Part shown: one piece after another, positions 9,662 to 17,755 of the stretch
How positions within the stretch are numbered: position 1 is the first letter of the stretch
Layout: every line of letters begins with the position of its first letter
NCBI RefSeq assembly: GCF_014323725.1
Contig: NZ_JABVED010000008.1
Coordinates: 248,001 to 312,000 of the forward strand
Direction of reading: 5' to 3'
Source of the DNA: Actinokineospora xionganensis
Lineage (GTDB): Bacteria > Actinomycetota > Actinomycetes > Mycobacteriales > Pseudonocardiaceae
DNA: 64,000 nt
Made by a program: the position numbers and the translations under genes
The notes under the pieces: model-generated
What the model was told of the DNA's origin: nothing
The model's database searches: none
What the model saw: the letters and a program-made list of their open reading frames with translations, nothing else

Positions 9662-10327
9662 ATGTTCCTGCTCCGGCCGCCGGGCGTCTACCGGCCACAG
9701 TCTGATACGAGTCTGCTGCTGGACGCCTTCGAGGCATCCGCGATCCCACCGGGTGGCACGGTTCTCGACGTGGGCACCGGAACCGGCGCCATCGCCATCG
9801 CCGCCGCCAAGGCGGGAGCCAGACACGTCACCGCGGCTGATGTCAGCCTCAAAGCGGTCATCACGGCTCGCCTTAACGCGAAACTCAGGGGCGCGCGCGT
9901 CTTCGTCGAACACGGCGATGCCCTGGACTTGGCCGCGGGTCGCAAGTTCGACCTGATCCTGGCGAATCCGCCCTATGTTCCCGCTTCCGCCCCCGAACCG
10001 CCCAAGCATGGCCCCGCCCGAGCCTGGGACGCGGGCCACAGCGGGCGAGCCATCCTCGACCGCCTCTGCGTCCTGGCCCCGGACCTGCTCGCCCCGAACG
10101 GAACCCTCCTCCTCGTCCACTCAGGACTCTGCGACGCGGACAAGACACTGCACCAACTTCGTGGCGGCGGCCTCAAAGCCGCCGTCGTCGCCCGCCAGGA
10201 CGAACCGTTCGGGCCGGTCATGAACGGCCGGATCGACCTGCTGGAAAGCCGGGGACTGGTGGCACCGGGGAGCAGGCACGAAGAGTTGGTGGTCATCCGC
10301 GCCGACCGGGTCACCCAGCCGCGCTGA
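9662..10327 (+). CDS. HemK2/MTQ2-like class I methyltransferase
   Basis: The protein has 221 residues. It shows the SAM-binding LDVGTGTGAIAIAAA loop near residue 40, an acidic ribose-binding strand (TAADVS) and the NPPYVP tetrapeptide-type motif near residue 102. NPPY marks methyltransferases that modify planar nitrogens, such as glutamine of release factors (HemK/PrmC) or DNA adenine. The protein lacks the N-terminal helical domain of PrmC and is short, as in HemK2/MTQ2. It follows the CDGSH gene by 30 bp, and its 3' end overlaps the convergent oxidase gene by 17 bp. The substrate may be a translation factor or a partner protein. Confidence 0.85.
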   Translation: MFLLRPPGVYRPQSDTSLLLDAFEASAIPPGGTVLDVGTGTGAIAIAAAKAGARHVTAADVSLKAVITARLNAKLRGARVFVEHGDALDLAAGRKFDLILANPPYVPASAPEPPKHGPARAWDAGHSGRAILDRLCVLAPDLLAPNGTLLLVHSGLCDADKTLHQLRGGGLKAAVVARQDEPFGPVMNGRIDLLESRGLVAPGSRHEELVVIRADRVTQPR

Positions 10328-11300
10328 TCCGCTGGTCCACCAGCAGTGACGTCCGGTCCGCCTGCCACGACGTCAACAGGTGATCGGCCAGCCGCGCCTC
10401 CAACAACTCCGTGCCCTGAATGCCGAGCACCACCTCCGCCGCGAGTTCCGGTTCGTCGTCGAGCAGCCCGCCGATGACGTCCTCCCGCATGACCTGCTCG
10501 TGGACCGCGTCGGCTTCCACATGCTCGCTGAAGAAGAACCGGCACGCGGGCCCGAATCCGAGCCGATCGATCGCTTTGACCATTCGGCCCGCGCTGGGCG
10601 CGGTGGTGATCTCGGCGGCAGCGAAGTGGCCGACCAGGGCACCCCGGTGGGCGCGGTGCAGGCCGAACAGCGACATCAGGTTGACGACGGCGATCGCGGG
10701 CGCGGGAACGATGTCGAGGTAGTGCCAGTACCCGGGTTCCAGGCCGGCGTCGGCGAGGAGGTCGGCGTAGAGCCGGGAGTGCATCCGCTCGGCCCGGCCG
10801 CCACCGAACTCGTCGAACTCGACCGCCACGAGCGCGGCTTTCGCCCGGCCGCGCAGCCGGGGGATGACCCACGCGTGCGGGTCGGCTTCCTTGAGGTGGT
10901 AGACGGAGCGGTGGATGAAGTACTCGCGCAGGTGCCACGCTTCGCCCCGGTCGCGCAGGAAGTGCGACACCCCGGACCCCGGAACCGTCTCGATCAGCAG
11001 CTTCGCCAACTCACCGGACACATCGGATCCGCCCACGACGTCAGCGCGGACGGCGTCGAGGAACACGCGCTCCATGGCGGCCCGCAACCGGAGCAGCTCG
11101 GGCGACCATTCCAGGTCGCCCAGCCCCTCGGCGAAACCGCGGTAGTGAAGCTCGTAGCAAAGGTGCAGCGCGAGAGTCAGGTCTTCGCCATACGGCTCGG
11201 CGGACACGGAAGCGGGCAGCGGCCGGTCGTCGCCCAGAATGGCGGCGCGGACAGCCGCGGAGAGCTCGCCGCGCGCGGCGGGCAGTGCCGGGTCGGTCAT
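10311..11300 (-). CDS. Iron-containing redox enzyme (heme-oxygenase-like di-iron oxidase fold)
   Basis: The protein has 329 residues with the conserved blocks of the iron-containing redox enzyme family: ELHYRGF, EYFIHRSVYHLKEAD, EFDEFGGGRAERMHS and FSEHVEADAVHEQV. The spaced Glu, His and Asp residues are the expected metal ligands of an all-helical heme-oxygenase-like oxidase (HDO). Characterised HDOs cleave or oxidise amino and fatty acids, for example BesC, UndA and SznF. The gene is coupled (1-bp overlap) to a carboxylate-amine ligase gene upstream in transcription and is convergent with the methyltransferase gene. The substrate is unknown; the ligase product is a reasonable guess. Confidence 0.8.
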   Translation of the reverse strand: MTDPALPAARGELSAAVRAAILGDDRPLPASVSAEPYGEDLTLALHLCYELHYRGFAEGLGDLEWSPELLRLRAAMERVFLDAVRADVVGGSDVSGELAKLLIETVPGSGVSHFLRDRGEAWHLREYFIHRSVYHLKEADPHAWVIPRLRGRAKAALVAVEFDEFGGGRAERMHSRLYADLLADAGLEPGYWHYLDIVPAPAIAVVNLMSLFGLHRAHRGALVGHFAAAEITTAPSAGRMVKAIDRLGFGPACRFFFSEHVEADAVHEQVMREDVIGGLLDDEPELAAEVVLGIQGTELLEARLADHLLTSWQADRTSLLVDQRISAAG

Positions 11301-12463
11301 CAGGTCCTCCCAAGGGGTTGGGTACCCACACCGTCGAGGTCCACGCCTTCGACCAGCCGGTCGGCGAGCATCGCCACGACCGCCTCCGACCCGGCGGCCC
11401 GCTGCAACTCGGCCCCCGTGCCGCGCAGGCGAAGCAGGGACCACGCCACCCGCACGAAGTCCAAGTCGCCTTCGTCCTCCAACGCCGGAGTCACTTTGGC
11501 AAGCAGCTCGGCGACCAAGCGGTGCCCGGTCACCAGGACACCGTCGATCGGGTGCACGGCCGGACCGTCCACTCCGTACCGCGCCGCCGACCACACAGCG
11601 GCGGCGGCCACCTGCGGGTCGAGCCGGGGACCTTCGCGGCCCACCGCCAGATCCCCGACCGCCGTGCGCACCAGCGCGCGGCTCAAAGCCGCCTGCAGCA
11701 CCGATTCCCACGCCTCGACCGTCGTGTCGGCGGCCCGGAACTCCACCGTCGGCAGGTGCGGGGACAGGCGCGCGAACCAGAACGTCATCCGGTCGTCGAT
11801 CAGCACTCCGCAGTCGACGAGCCGTTCGACCGCCCGGTCGTACTCGGCCGCCGACGCGGACCACGGCGGCAGCCCCGAGGCGGGGAACCTCGACTGCTCG
11901 ACGGCCCGCCAGCTCTGGTAGCCCTGGTCTCGCCCGTGACGCAGGGGCGAGTTCACCGACAGTGACAGCAGCGTGGGCAGCCAGGGCGCGAGGTGGTTGA
12001 GCACGCCGACCGCGGTCTCCCGGTCGGGCACGCCGACGTGGACGTGACAGCCGCACGCCTGGTAGTCCCGGACAAGTCCTGTGTGGACACCCTCGATCGC
12101 GGCGAACCGGGCGCCCTCGGTCCGCGGCGGCAGCGCGCCGCCTAGCATCGGCACCCCGGTCGCGACCACCCGGACACCGAGTGTGCCCGCGGCCCGGGCA
12201 AGCAGCCTGCGGCCGGCGACGAGTTGGGCGGCGAGCTCGTCGAGCGAGCCGCAGATCCCGGTCGCGGCTTCCACCTGGGTCTGGAACAGCTCGGCCTGCC
12301 ACTGCGTGGGCCCCGGCTCGGCCCGGACCAAGCCCAGCACGGCTTCGGCCTGCGGCACCGGCACCCCGGTGCCCGCGTCCACGAGGAGAAACTCCTCTTC
12401 GACCCCCAGCGTCATGCGGGCGGCGTCCTCGTCCGCCGCGCCGAACTCCTCGCGGGGCGCCAT
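11300..12463 (-). CDS. GCS2-type carboxylate-amine ligase (YbdK/EgtA-like)
   Basis: The protein has 387 residues. Family marks are TLGVEEEFLLVD near the N-terminus (ATP/Mg-binding acidic cluster), QVEAATGICGSLDEL, the substrate-site block CGCHVHVGVPD and SPLRHGRDQGYQSW. Members join an amino group to a carboxylate, usually of glutamate, as in gamma-glutamylcysteine synthesis. The start is uncertain: ATG 12463 is used here, but ATG 12415 fits the family alignment better, and a GTG at 12484 lies inside the inserted IS end. The IS605-type right end stops at 12477, only 13 bp upstream, so the native promoter and leader have been displaced. The product may be poorly expressed or driven from the IS. 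Confidence 0.85.
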   Translation of the reverse strand: MAPREEFGAADEDAARMTLGVEEEFLLVDAGTGVPVPQAEAVLGLVRAEPGPTQWQAELFQTQVEAATGICGSLDELAAQLVAGRRLLARAAGTLGVRVVATGVPMLGGALPPRTEGARFAAIEGVHTGLVRDYQACGCHVHVGVPDRETAVGVLNHLAPWLPTLLSLSVNSPLRHGRDQGYQSWRAVEQSRFPASGLPPWSASAAEYDRAVERLVDCGVLIDDRMTFWFARLSPHLPTVEFRAADTTVEAWESVLQAALSRALVRTAVGDLAVGREGPRLDPQVAAAAVWSAARYGVDGPAVHPIDGVLVTGHRLVAELLAKVTPALEDEGDLDFVRVAWSLLRLRGTGAELQRAAGSEAVVAMLADRLVEGVDLDGVGTQPLGRT

Positions 12464-12476
12464 GGCGCGGAAGTAC

Positions 12477-13955
12477 CCGTTCACGAAACGTGTGAAACCA
12501 TGTCGTGAGCCGTCGCCTTGCGGCGCGGCGTTGACCGCGTGGGTCTTCCCGTGGCGGTACCCGTTGCCCGCGTGGTGCGGGTCTTATATGGGTTTCCATC
12601 GGGCTCGTTTCGTGTCGCCCCGCAACTCGGGGAGGACATGCCACCCGCGACCTCGTCCACGAGTGCGGCGAGGTCGCGGGCGACGTTCAGATCGCGATCC
12701 AGCGTGAATCCGCACTGGTCGCAGTGGAACGTCCGCTCGGATAGGCGCAGTTTGGCTTTCACCACGCCGCAGGCCGAGCAGGTCTTCGATGGCGGATACC
12801 AGCGGTCCGCCAGGTGCACGCGACCACCGGCCCACCCAGCCTTGTAGGTGATCTGACGGCGCAACTCGCCCATGCCGACCCCGGCGACGTGCCGGGCGAG
12901 GCGGCGGTTGCGGATCATCCCGGCGACATGGAGGTCTTCGAGCACGAAGACACCATGGGTGCGGACCAGGCGGGTGGACAGTTTGTGCAGTCCGTCGCGG
13001 CGGGCGTTGGCCACAGCGGTGTGCAGGCGCCGGATGCGTGCTTGGGTCTTGCGCCACCTCGCCGACGGGGCCTGCCTGGTGCGCCGGTCCGGGCCGATGC
13101 GGCGGGCCGCCTGCCGCCCCAGCCTGCGCAGCTCCCGCAATGCCACGTCCAGGTGCCTCGGATTGGCGATCACTTCGCCGGTGGAGAGCACCGCCGACGA
13201 CTTGATCCCGAGATCCACCCCGACCACCGAGTCCGGTCGGACGGGGGCGGGGTCGCGTCGGTCGATCTCCACGGAAAACGAACAGAACCACCGCCCATCC
13301 CGATAAGTGATCGTGGCCGAGCGAATCCGGTCGATGCCACACTAGACGTGCCGAGCCAGCTTCCGGGTCGACTCGAGAGTGCGGATGAGACCGATACGGG
13401 GAAGCTTCACATGTCTGCGGTCGCCGTCGGCCAACCCGAATGCGCCGGTGGTGAACCGGCACGACAATCCGGCGCGTTTGCCCTTGAACCTGGGGAACCG
13501 AACCTTCGGGCCTTTGCGTTTACCGGTCTTCGACGAGCTCCAGTTGGCCAACGCGGTCGCGAGATTCGCCAACCCCGAGGAGTACTCCTCTTTCGAGTTC
13601 TCACCCCACCACGGTGCCGCAGCCTCCTTGGCTTGGTTCCAGTCCTTGCGGAGCGAGTACGCCGACCAGTTCAGCCACGGTGTCAGGTCTGCCTCGGCAA
13701 CACCGTAGGACACCTCCGCCACCCGCTAGGCGAGGTTGGCTTTCACCCGGGCCAACCCCCAGTTGAAGGCGTACCGTTGCCCACCACAATGCGACCGCAA
13801 CACCGCCTCCTGGGCCACGGTCGGACGCAACGCGAACCGGTACGCCTGCGAGATGATCGTCATCACCGCGGACCGTACCGATCACCACCGACAAACCGGC
13901 CACCCACACCAAGGCGTCAGACCGCCAAACTCGGCGACCCGGCCGCTCGGGCCGG
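12477..13955 (-). mobile_element. IS605/IS1341-type element carrying a defective tnpB
   Basis: This is a single-gene element oriented leftward. Its right end is supported by comparison with a second relic at 24950-25264: both share a block that ends in CGTGAACGG, after which the sequences diverge (12477 here). A short hairpin TTCAC-N7-GTGAA lies at 12480-12496 and the TnpB stop overlaps it, as is usual for right ends of this family. The left end is approximate, between the TnpB start at 13863 and the cutinase stop at 13970. No TnpA is present, so it cannot move alone. Confidence 0.75.
12481..13863 (-). pseudogene. tnpB: TnpB RNA-guided nuclease gene with two in-frame amber codons
   Basis: From ATG 13863 to TGA 12481 the frame runs unbroken for 460 codons except for two TAG codons, at 13726-13728 (codon 46) and 13342-13344 (codon 174). 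No frameshift was found. The pieces carry recognisable TnpB features: an N-terminal helix-turn-helix-like segment (QAYRFALRPT), RuvC-I Asp in VVGVDLGIKS, RuvC-II Glu in FVLEDLHVAG, a CSACG / CDQCG zinc finger and RuvC-III Asp in LDRDLNVARD. All three catalytic residues remain. The downstream piece could start at ATG 13272 and retains the nuclease core. The expected guide RNA would overlap the 3' end. Most likely it is a young pseudogene. Confidence 0.85.
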
Positions 13956-13969
13956 GCCACCGAGGCCGG

Positions 13970-14830
13970 TCAGGCGTGCGGGCAGGTGTCGAGGTACCGC
14001 AGGATGGTCGAGTCGGTCGGGCGCGGGCAGAGGAACTGCTCATACCGCACGTCGTTGTCGATGAACCGCTTCGACCAGGAGATCATGTACTTGGCCATCG
14101 TCGTGTTCGGCGAGTTCGGGAAGTAGTGGCTGGCCCCGGCCAGTTCCATGTACGCCTTGTCCGGCGCGCTCGTCAGGGAGTCGTAGAACGGCTTCGCGTG
14201 GTTCGCGGGCGAGGCGACAGTGTCGTTCTGCCCAGCGATGATGAACGTCGGCACGCGCACGTTGGACCAGTTCTTGGTGGTGTGCCATGGGGCGAGCGGA
14301 ATCGCGGCCTGCAAAGTGGGCCGCTTGTTGGCCGCCTCAAGGGAACCGCCGCCGCCCATGGAGTGCCCGGCCACGGCGAGCCTCGTGGAGTCGATCCGGG
14401 CGCGGACACTGCTCTGCCCGGTGAGGTAGTCCAGCGCCGCCAGCAGCTGGGTGCCGCGGCTCGGCGGGAAGTCGTAGATGCTGAGCGTGTCGATGACGAA
14501 GACCACGAAGCCCTGTGACGCCAGCCGAGGCCCGATCCAGGCCACCGACGACTGGGTCCCGGTGTAGCCGGGCACGACCGCCACCGCGCCGAACGTGCCC
14601 TGGCTGGTGTCGGTCGGGTAGTAGATCGTCCCGCCACCGAATCCGGTGACACTCGAGCGCGAGACGGTGAGCTGCGCGGTGGCGAAGTAGCCGCTGCTCG
14701 CCTCGATGCTCGCGACCGTGGGGGCAGGCCCACGCTCGTAGGGATTCGCCTCGACGGCGGTGGCCGCCGGGGCGGCGACGAGGGCCATCGTCAGAGCGAC
14801 GAGCGAACCAACTCTTAACAGTCGTGACAT
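13970..14830 (-). CDS. Secreted cutinase / polyester (PET) hydrolase homologue
   Basis: The precursor has 286 residues. A signal peptide covers residues 1-25 or 28, then NPYERGPAPT, the usual mature start of actinobacterial cutinases. The catalytic triad is visible as Ser157 in GHSMGGGG, Asp203 in QNDTVA and His235 in GASHYFPN. The oxyanion and aromatic-clamp residues Tyr89 (PGYTG), Met158 and Trp182 (PWHTTKNW) are also present, as is a C-terminal Cys pair. The whole chain follows Thermobifida fusca cutinase closely (TIYYP, DNDVRYEQFLCP). Such enzymes cleave cutin-like polyesters and several hydrolyse PET; activity here is inferred. The start at 14830 has a CGGAG ribosome-binding site. Confidence 0.9.
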   Translation of the reverse strand: MSRLLRVGSLVALTMALVAAPAATAVEANPYERGPAPTVASIEASSGYFATAQLTVSRSSVTGFGGGTIYYPTDTSQGTFGAVAVVPGYTGTQSSVAWIGPRLASQGFVVFVIDTLSIYDFPPSRGTQLLAALDYLTGQSSVRARIDSTRLAVAGHSMGGGGSLEAANKRPTLQAAIPLAPWHTTKNWSNVRVPTFIIAGQNDTVASPANHAKPFYDSLTSAPDKAYMELAGASHYFPNSPNTTMAKYMISWSKRFIDNDVRYEQFLCPRPTDSTILRYLDTCPHA

Positions 14831-14917
14831 AACCACTCCGTAGTCGCAGGGTGACTGTGTGATCAGAGCCACAACGTACTCAGAAGTAATTACCCACCGG
14901 TAGTCCTCACTTATCGA

Positions 14918-14935
14918 TGACAACCGACGTTGTCA
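14918..14935 (-). terminator. Hairpin at the end of the acyl-CoA synthetase gene
   Basis: TGACAAC-CGAC-GTTGTCA is a perfect 7-bp stem with a 4-base loop, overlapping the stop codon of the synthetase gene (14933-14935). It separates the Liv/synthetase operon from the cutinase gene on the same strand. No strong T run follows, so termination may be partial. Confidence 0.5.
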
Positions 14936-16474
14936 GTTGATCCCTCGCTCCAAACCTGACCAGTAGGGCTGGCGGAGCTTGAACTTCTGGATCTTGCCAG
15001 TGGCCGTGCGCGGGATCGATTCGCGGAACTCGACGCTGGTCGGGGCCTTGTACCCGGCCATCCGCTGCTTGCAGTGGGCGATGATCTCGGCCTCCTCGGC
15101 GGTCGCGCCCTCCGCGAGGACCACCAGCGCCTTGATCGTCTCACCCCACTTCTCGTGCGGGACGCCGATAACAGCGACCTCGGCGACCGCCGGGTGGCTG
15201 AAGATCGTGTCCTCCACCTCGATCGACGACACGTTCTCGCCGCCGGTGATGATCACGTCCTTCTTCCGGTCGGAGATCGTCAGGTGGCCGTCGGCCGGGT
15301 CGATCGTGCCGCCGTCGCCGGTGTGGAACCAGCCGTCCTTGAGCGCGGCCTCGGTCTCCTCCGGCTTGTCCCAGTACCCGTCGAGCACGACGTTCGACTT
15401 CGCCAGCACCTCCCCGGACTCCGACACCTTGAGCTTCACGCCCAGCGCGGGAAGACCCGCCCGCGACAGCTTCCGGGCGCGCTCCTCGGCCGGTAGAGCG
15501 GCATCGGCGGGCTGGGAGCGGTTGAAGGTGAGCAGCGGCGAGGTCTCGGTGAGGCCGTAGATCTGCGTGAACTCCCAACCCAACTCGTCGCCCACGCGCT
15601 GGATGGTCCGGCTCGGCGGCGGCGCGCCCGCGCAGACGATCCGCACCCGGCCGCGGCCGGGGATCTCGCCCTCCCAGGTGGCCGCCGCGTCGAGGACCGC
15701 GTTCCATACCGCCGGGGCGCCGCACATCAGGGTGACGCCGTGCTGCTCGACCCGGCGCAGGATCTCCGCGCCGTCGACCTTGCGCAGCACCACCTGCTTG
15801 GCGCCGAGCCCGGCCATGGTGAACGGCATTCCCCAGCCGTTGCAGTGGAACATCGGCAGAGTGTGCATGTAGACGTCCTGCTCCCAGGCCCGGGTGTGCA
15901 GGCCGAAGGTGAGCCCGTTGACCCAGATGTTGCGGTGGGTCAGCTGCACGCCCTTGGGCCGGGCGGTGGTGCCGGAGGTGTAGTTGATCGTCGCCGTGGC
16001 GTCCTCGTCCGGGTTCGACCACGGGCGCGGCTCGACGCCGGGCCGCATCAGCTCGGCCTCGGTCTGCTCGCCGAGCACGAACCGGTGGCTCGCCTTGACG
16101 CCGGACAGCGCGCTGTCGAGTTCGGGGTCGACGAGCAGGACCGACGAGCCGCTCTGCCCGACGATGTACTCGATCTCCTCGGGCTTGAGCCGGAAGTTGA
16201 CCGGCACGCAGATCCGCCCGCTCATGGGCACCGCGAACAGCAGCTCCAGCAGCCGCGCCGAGTTGTGGCTGACCACCGCCACCCGCTCGCCCTCGCCGAC
16301 GCCGAGCGCGTCCAGGCCCGCCTGCCAGGCCCGGACCCGCTCGCCGAGGCGGCCGTAGGTGGAGTCGGGCACCGCTGGGCCGGGCTGGTCCGGCTCGTCG
16401 ACCACGCCGGGGCAGTCGGCGAAGCCCAGTTCGGCCCGGTCGAGAAAGTCCCCGACGGTCATCGGTACCCGCAT
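14933..16474 (-). CDS. AMP-dependent acyl-CoA synthetase
   Basis: The protein has 513 residues and is an ANL-superfamily adenylate-forming enzyme. Motifs in order are YTSGTTARPKG (P-loop-like A3), YGLTETSP (A5), GWFHTGD (A7), DRKKDVIITGGENVSS (A8) and PRTATGKIQK with the catalytic lysine (A10). These activate a carboxylic acid to acyl-AMP and then acyl-CoA. It is the last gene of the Liv-type transporter operon, 18 bp after the binding-protein gene. That suggests the transporter imports the acid that this enzyme activates, rather than an amino acid. The start at 16474 follows GAGGAG by eight bases; GTG 16477 is also possible. Confidence 0.9.
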   Translation of the reverse strand: MRVPMTVGDFLDRAELGFADCPGVVDEPDQPGPAVPDSTYGRLGERVRAWQAGLDALGVGEGERVAVVSHNSARLLELLFAVPMSGRICVPVNFRLKPEEIEYIVGQSGSSVLLVDPELDSALSGVKASHRFVLGEQTEAELMRPGVEPRPWSNPDEDATATINYTSGTTARPKGVQLTHRNIWVNGLTFGLHTRAWEQDVYMHTLPMFHCNGWGMPFTMAGLGAKQVVLRKVDGAEILRRVEQHGVTLMCGAPAVWNAVLDAAATWEGEIPGRGRVRIVCAGAPPPSRTIQRVGDELGWEFTQIYGLTETSPLLTFNRSQPADAALPAEERARKLSRAGLPALGVKLKVSESGEVLAKSNVVLDGYWDKPEETEAALKDGWFHTGDGGTIDPADGHLTISDRKKDVIITGGENVSSIEVEDTIFSHPAVAEVAVIGVPHEKWGETIKALVVLAEGATAEEAEIIAHCKQRMAGYKAPTSVEFRESIPRTATGKIQKFKLRQPYWSGLERGIN

Positions 16475-16492
16475 CACACTCTCCTCTTCGGC

Positions 16493-17755
16493 TTACTTCT
16501 GGTGTGGAGCCTGGTACTTGTCGGCGTCCGGCGCCTGGAACAGCGGCTTGACGTACTTGAGTCCACCCTCTGCCGCCGGGTCGATCTGCGCAACATAAAC
16601 CTTGCGCGTCGGAGGCGCTCCGGGCTTGGAGAAGTCCAGGTCGGCGATCAGGTTGTCGGTCGAGGCCGAATCGGTCTCGGTGAGCGCCTTGGCGATGCCC
16701 TCGCGGGTGAGGTCCTTGTTCTCGCAGGCCTTCTTCAGAACCGAACCCCACACCGCGCCGACGGCGTAGCCGTAAGGGATGCCGATGTTGGCGGGCTCCT
16801 TGTAGGCCGCCTTGTACTTGGCCGCGACCTCCTTGGCCTTGGGGATGTCCGCGGAGAACGGCACGCCGCTGGCGACGAGATACAGCTTGTCCAGCGCGGC
16901 CGCGGCGGGGCTCGACAGCAGCGCCGGGTCGAACACGGGGTTGTTGCCCATCAGCGGCACGTTCAGCCCGAGCGCCTTGTTCGCCGCGGCCACCGAACCG
17001 GTCTGCGTCGGTGAGGTGGTCAGCAGGATCGCCTTGACCCCTTCGCCCTTGAGGCCGGTGACGATGTTGGTGAGGTCGGTGTCGGTGGAGGTCACCTTGA
17101 CCTCCTTGACGTCGAGCTTGTGCTGCTCGGCGTAGTGCTTCGAGCCTCGAAGGCCGTTCTTGCCGTACTCGCCGTCGATGTAGATGTGGCCCACCTTGTC
17201 GCCGTCGGCGATCATCCCCTGCTCCTGCAAGTAGGACAGGCCGTCGATCATCTCGACGTCGTAGGTGGTGCCGACGATCATCACGTACGGGTTGTCCAGC
17301 AGCTCCGAGGACCACGACGCCGGGGTCACGACCACCTTGTCCGACAGCACGTTCTGCTTCAGCGCGGCCACGACAGGCGAGCCGAGGAGCTGCACGAACC
17401 CGAGCACCTTCGGCTCGATCTGCGGGTACAGCGTCTTGGCGGTGTCGGCCTTGTAGCCGTGGTCGACGGTCTCCAGCTTGACCTTGCGCCCGCAGACCCC
17501 GCCCTCGGCGTTGAAGTCCTTGGCCCACAGCTCGTTGCCCTGGGTGATGCCGAGCCCGAGGTTCTTGAACACGCCCGTCTTGTCGGTCATGACGCCGAGG
17601 GTGATCTCGGCGTCGGTCACGCCGACGCCGGACTTCACCCCGGCGGAGTCCGAACCGGACGCTCCGGAGCTGCCTGCTTTGGTGCTGCACGCGGACAGGG
17701 CGAGCGCGGCCGCGAGCGTGACCGCGGCGGTCGTCCGCAACGGATTACGGGTCAT
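16493..17755 (-). CDS. livK: ABC transporter substrate-binding lipoprotein (LivK-like)
   Basis: The protein has 420 residues. It starts with a lipoprotein signal peptide ending in the lipobox LSACS, followed by a Ser/Gly linker and a type 1 periplasmic-binding fold (DAEITLGVMTDKTGVFKNLG at its start). Family members bind leucine-type amino acids, but many actinobacterial ones in this context bind aromatic or aliphatic acids. It is placed between the permease gene livM (4-bp ATGA overlap) and the acyl-CoA synthetase gene. The terminal position after the permeases differs from the usual order with the binding protein first. Confidence 0.85.
   Translation of the reverse strand: MTRNPLRTTAAVTLAAALALSACSTKAGSSGASGSDSAGVKSGVGVTDAEITLGVMTDKTGVFKNLGLGITQGNELWAKDFNAEGGVCGRKVKLETVDHGYKADTAKTLYPQIEPKVLGFVQLLGSPVVAALKQNVLSDKVVVTPASWSSELLDNPYVMIVGTTYDVEMIDGLSYLQEQGMIADGDKVGHIYIDGEYGKNGLRGSKHYAEQHKLDVKEVKVTSTDTDLTNIVTGLKGEGVKAILLTTSPTQTGSVAAANKALGLNVPLMGNNPVFDPALLSSPAAAALDKLYLVASGVPFSADIPKAKEVAAKYKAAYKEPANIGIPYGYAVGAVWGSVLKKACENKDLTREGIAKALTETDSASTDNLIADLDFSKPGAPPTRKVYVAQIDPAAEGGLKYVKPLFQAPDADKYQAPHQK

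Noticed and set aside
13342-13728. Recoding of TAG (amber suppression) to keep TnpB functional
   Set aside because: Many ordinary genes here end in TAG (for example at 23342, 24246, 32628, 51771 and 52372), so TAG is a normal stop in this genome and general recoding is very unlikely.
15141-17690. An 849-codon minus-strand open frame spanning the synthetase and LivK genes
   Set aside because: It is rich in Arg/Gly, is out of frame with two well-recognised proteins on the same strand, and has no domain of its own.
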